A stretch of 64,000 nt of DNA. Source: Styela clava. Its lineage: Eukaryota > Chordata > Ascidiacea > Stolidobranchia > Styelidae. The position numbers were made by a program, and so were the translations under genes. Positions within the stretch are counted from its first letter, which is position 1. Every line of letters starts with the position of its first letter. The DNA lies in NCBI RefSeq assembly GCF_964204865.1, contig NC_135258.1, forward strand, positions 12,391,001 to 12,455,000, read 5' to 3'. Under the pieces are notes generated by a model. The model worked only from the letters and a program-made list of their open reading frames with translations. It was not told where the DNA came from and did no database searches. Shown piece after piece: positions 60,441 to 64,000 of the stretch.

Positions 60441-61734
60441 AATGAGAATTTATATTCATACGCTGATAGGATAGAAGATGAGACAACGTCGCAATTTAGA
60501 GTAATAGAAATACTATGTATTTCAGTAGTAGTCGGTTCATTCGTCATGCGGTCCTCATTCGACAACAAGTAGCGAGCAATATTTTCCATAGGCATGAATT
60601 GGGCTCGAATAATAAATCAAAACTCAGCGTTTGTTTGAGCTACTCTACGGTGTACAGAAATCTTCACCGGACTTCAACCTTTTTTTGTTTGATTTGGCAT
60701 TGAATAATACAAAACGCACTTTACATATTCTTAGTGGTTCCCTGAATGACTCGTAAAACCCGTTGGTGTTTTAGTTTATCCACCGTCACAGACCGAAAGG
60801 AGGTATGTTGCCAAAGCTCCACAAAAACGGTAAAAAGTGTACAAAATATATTTACGTATCATTCAATGTCAAAAATGCCGAATTGAATTCTAACTGAAAT
60901 ATCCTCATAATCAATCCTTAACAATAAGTTGATAACCCACTCTATCTAGCATGCGCTCTACCACTTCATAAATCGAGCAGAAAGAAGAAAAAGGGTGGCA
61001 CGGACTAAATGTAGCCTGTTACGTAAGCTGATGAATACTGGGCTAACCTCGATGAAATTTGTTAAAGGTCGATCCACCTAGTTGTTACGTCATACCATAT
61101 TTTCTTTGTAGTCATATATCATAAAGAACAAAAAGAGTTTAATTTTTGGATAACGGATTGTTAAGAAACAAAAATGAAAAAACAAACTCCGAGTTCCATC
61201 AGATAATACTGAGACTTGTATAGGGAGAAGAGATACAAGTCGTAAGGATAAAGACTGATCACCCTAGTAATTAAAAGTTCGATTCCCGCGTTATTAAATT
61301 GACACGCGTTATGGAATGTGACTCCGATCTGGATTCCTTCAGACGATAATAAGCACACAATGTTGAATGCCGAATCGTTGTATATTATTGGAAAGATGCA
61401 CGATCCAAAATCCAAATACAGATAAAATTTTACACACCTAATTCTTCATACAGTAAAATCTGAAGTGAACCAAAAAACACGATATTATGCAGTCCTCTCG
61501 GCAAACCGGAAACGATACGTCATCAAATTGGTCGATACGAGAAAGGCAATACATGGAGCGGTTCCATTACATTTGAACCCTTGTGAAATGTGAAATGTTC
61601 CATGCTATTAATATGAAAGGGTTAAATACACTATAATCCATAGTTACACAATGCACATTCGCTACACAATTCCCCTCGACCGTAAAAAAATTAACTTGGT
61701 AATTTTTTTTAATTTTGTAGTCCGGCCGCCGAGA
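60441..61734. other. Intergenic stretch, no gene seen
   Basis: AT-rich DNA. A solitary B-box-like AGTTCGATTCCC is at about 61278-61289 without an A box at the right distance. No gene. Confidence 0.4.
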
Positions 61735-61739
61735 GATGG

Positions 61740-62003
61740 AAGTCTAAAAACAAAACAAGAGAGCTATGCTCAAATATATGGACACGTAGCGCCACCTATC
61801 GGCGATAATTTTGATGACGTCATAGCAACAACAAAAAAAGTAATAGCCTTCTGAAGAAAATTTTTATCTTTAACCACTGAAAATTTCAAAGCAATTGGTC
61901 CAGTAATCAAAGAGAAAAGCGACTTTTTAAAACGTGTCAAAGAACAAGAACAACAACAACATAATATTGAAACGATCGCTATGTCCACTACGTGTCCAAT
62001 AAC
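61740..62003 (+). mobile_element. Foldback/MITE-like repeat, full-length copy
   Basis: Subterminal inverted repeat GGACACGTAG (61780-61789) and CTACGTGTCC (61988-61997), with GATGACGTCATAGCAACAAC inside and a run of CAA triplets near 61950. It is the plus-strand counterpart of 26331-26568. Confidence 0.65.
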
Positions 62004-62309
62004 ACGGATTAAGAAAAGATAATGGTACGCTATGATGAATAATGGCTAAGGTACATGAGAGAATATACGTCGTTTACGAGAGCAATAAAATACGAGAGAG
62101 AAAAAAAGTCAAAAATACGAGAAAAAAACTCAAAGAGGCGAATGCATTATCGCTGTTGCGAAACATAATGTGGCCTATTTTGTAAAATGTTCAAACTTAT
62201 GCAAATATAATTATCCGGCCATCTTTTAACCTTTTAAACGTAAAATATGCGAAACAAAATTTATTATCCTAATTAAACAATAACATTATTTTAACATTCT
62301 AAACCTGGT

Positions 62310-62675
62310 ATATTTTGGGCGAGTATTTGAAATTTAAAAATATGGACTTGGAGATTGAAATGAAGTACGTATGCAATCTGTCACAGAAGTCTACCGGTAC
62401 CGTATCACAGATGACTACCATCAACTTACGCGAAAGAGAGACCGCCACAAGAAGTGCAATTTTTAATATTGACGACGTTATCGCACACAAAAAACGAATC
62501 CCATAGAGGCCACAAGAATTTTTGAAAAAAGGTAGTAGCCTTCTAGCAAAAAATACAATTTTAGCAACTGAAAATTACAAAGCAGATGGTCTATCAACAA
62601 CAAGAATATTAATAACATGATATCAACAACAACATAATAACAAAACGATCCATATGTAAATTTCGTGTCCAATAA
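62310..62675 (+). repeat. Related CAA-rich dispersed repeat
   Basis: Contains AGTGCAATTTTTAATATTGA, a block near 'catagaggccacaagaattttt', the 'gtagccttctag' motif and the end CGTGTCCAATAATAG. The same order occurs at 18110-18240 and 29690-29955. It is a longer or different subfamily of the foldback repeat. Confidence 0.5.
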
Positions 62676-63057
62676 TAGTTCAAAATTAAATCTCGAGACC
62701 CCTAGGCTTCAGACATCCTTGGCTAATGGTATACCTGGCACAGCCCACGGTCAAGCTCGTAATGAACTTGCGTCGAAAGCTTCGTTTCTGGATGTATTGT
62801 AGGCTACAATTTGTTGAAGTAATCAATTTGCCCGATAGATAAATTTCTGAAAATAAAAGGTCTGTACTGTAGTTGACGTGAATAACAGATACTAAAATTC
62901 AGCATTTTGATTCCAGATCAAGTACCAGATCACGAATAGAGTAGTTAGAACTAGCATAGACATGCCATGGACGTCACAGCTGGACCAAAACAGTTGACAA
63001 ATCGTAAACTAACCAAAATGTAATTTAATATCGATTATTTTATATCCATTTATTTTG
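62676..63057. other. Short intergenic stretch
   Basis: No feature seen. Confidence 0.3.
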
Positions 63058-63362
63058 GCGCGGCGGTGTGGCTCAACGGGCTAAGCGTTAGGAATACGCT
63101 CGCCACCGCACCTCTAATTACTCTGCGTGATGGTTATGTGCGAGAGGATTGCTGGACTCCTCGCCGTCGTTGGGGGGTTCACGTAATCGCTGGTCGGTTA
63201 CAGCTTCCTCCACCACCAAGTCCATGCTTCCGAAAACAAACAATATAAATAATCCCATTCCCGACTTGGAATGGTAACCGGACGAGAGGCCATGGTTCGC
63301 CATATGGATAAGCCGTCTTATCGGCTTTCCTCTCCCCCGGGATAAATATGTAAATCCTATCC
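63058..63362 (+). mobile_element. tRNA-derived SINE, copy 2, B box deleted
   Basis: Matches the SINE at 54681-55013 from GCGGCGGTGTGGCTCAACGG to GGATAAATATGTAAATC. The stretch that contains the B box GGTTCGAATCCC in copy 1 is missing after CTCTGCGTG (near 63129), about 36 bp. It would lack a normal internal promoter. Confidence 0.8.
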
Positions 63363-63517
63363 TTTGTACATTGTCAACAAGGGCTCGCGCAACACTAGAT
63401 AACATACGAAATAAATCGTGTAAAGTACTACTGGATTTGACCAAACAATTGATCAGCACACGTGAGCAACAAGACTGGATTTGCGTGTAACGTTGTAGGC
63501 TTCTGAACGTTTTTACA

Positions 63518-63665
63518 TCGCGGCTCTGATTACCCTGCGTATATAATTTTGTGCGTTTACTGATCCAATACTCTACTTGGACGATAAGCAGATGTGGCAC
63601 GACCAACGACTAACATATGATTAAGCTTATCGGCTTTCCTCTCCCCCTGGATAAATATAAAAATT
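63518..63665 (+). mobile_element. Degenerate SINE fragment
   Basis: CTCTGATTACCCTGCGTATA resembles the SINE head (CTCTAATTACTCTGCGT), and TTATCGGCTTTCCTCTCCCC with GGATAAATAT matches the SINE tail. The middle is divergent or deleted. Confidence 0.5.
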
Positions 63666-64000
63666 CTATCTTATCTATTGAGATCCTAGTATTTGGGACA
63701 GCTGAATAATCGCATTGGTAAGCCACCAAAGTCTGGATAAATGTCCTCTCAGTCCCACACAAAGCATTCGTATTTCATGTTGGGGCGAACAATATCATGA
63801 ATAATAGCAAAAATAAAATCTCGCGTGGCCTTTAGTGCCTGCCATTTGGGCCTAACTATGCCTATATATTAGAATTGCCGTCTATTTATAAATGTAGAAT
63901 AAATAAAACGAATTTTTCAAATTTATCTGATCGGTGGTAATCCACAGACGACCATTTCCACGACTAATGAGTTACGTTCTCATTGCACTTAGGGTCAAAA

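Noticed and set aside
61270..61300. tRNA B-box-like GTTCGATTCCC
   Set aside because: No A box or acceptor pairing at suitable distance, so no tRNA gene is supported.

Overview
The window reads as AT-rich, repeat-dense animal nuclear DNA: genes are split by short GT-AG introns, small non-coding transposons carry 8-bp target duplications, tRNA-derived SINEs are present, and there is no operon-like packing. One gene encodes a rhodopsin-class GPCR with prostanoid-receptor-like features. Compact introns, the AT bias and SINE/hAT content would fit a tunicate (ascidian), but this is an inference; the sequence does not identify the species.

Layout. 1-2282: 5' part of a minus-strand LINE (ORF1 with zinc knuckles overlapping the start of an endonuclease ORF2 that runs off the left edge), next to a hAT terminus. 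About 2.73-40.46 kb: three tandem copies (A, B, C) of a 10-15 kb segment. Each copy carries, in the same order, a tRNA-Phe-like relic, a GC-rich hAT-like terminus, a five-exon minus-strand gene with its TATA box, and a plus-strand TATA-like element about 1.6-1.7 kb upstream of the gene's ATG. The copies differ by insertions and deletions: a roughly 3-kb insert in A, a hAT MITE and a foldback element in B, and a SINE-like element in C.

The three genes (called here TCRP-A, -B and -C as working labels only) encode secreted, Tyr/Cys/Lys-rich proteins of 396, 213 and 260 residues. They were assembled by hand from conserved splice sites, and every exon and phase agrees in all three. Exons 1, 2, 3 and 5 are similar. 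Exon 4 holds a minisatellite that changes most: 14 units of 42 bp in A, about one in B, and 21/42-bp units in C. The C-terminus ends in a VPCGCSC motif, which recalls cystine-knot ligands. I recognise no named family. This is the most likely undescribed system in the window.

41463-47231: an eight-exon plus-strand GPCR gene (691 residues) with an unusually long C-terminal tail of about 313 residues. 47.3-53.4 kb: a MITE, a SINE-like element, and a 2.12-kb tandem duplication with a single-base length difference, which partly duplicates a hAT element. 53.4-64 kb: no gene seen; it holds tRNA-derived SINEs, a hAT element with an exact 8-bp target duplication and a second MITE nested inside it, and foldback repeats.

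The genes do not form an obvious pathway. The tandem array looks like a lineage-specific secreted-protein cluster evolving by unequal exchange, and the GPCR is an independent neighbour.
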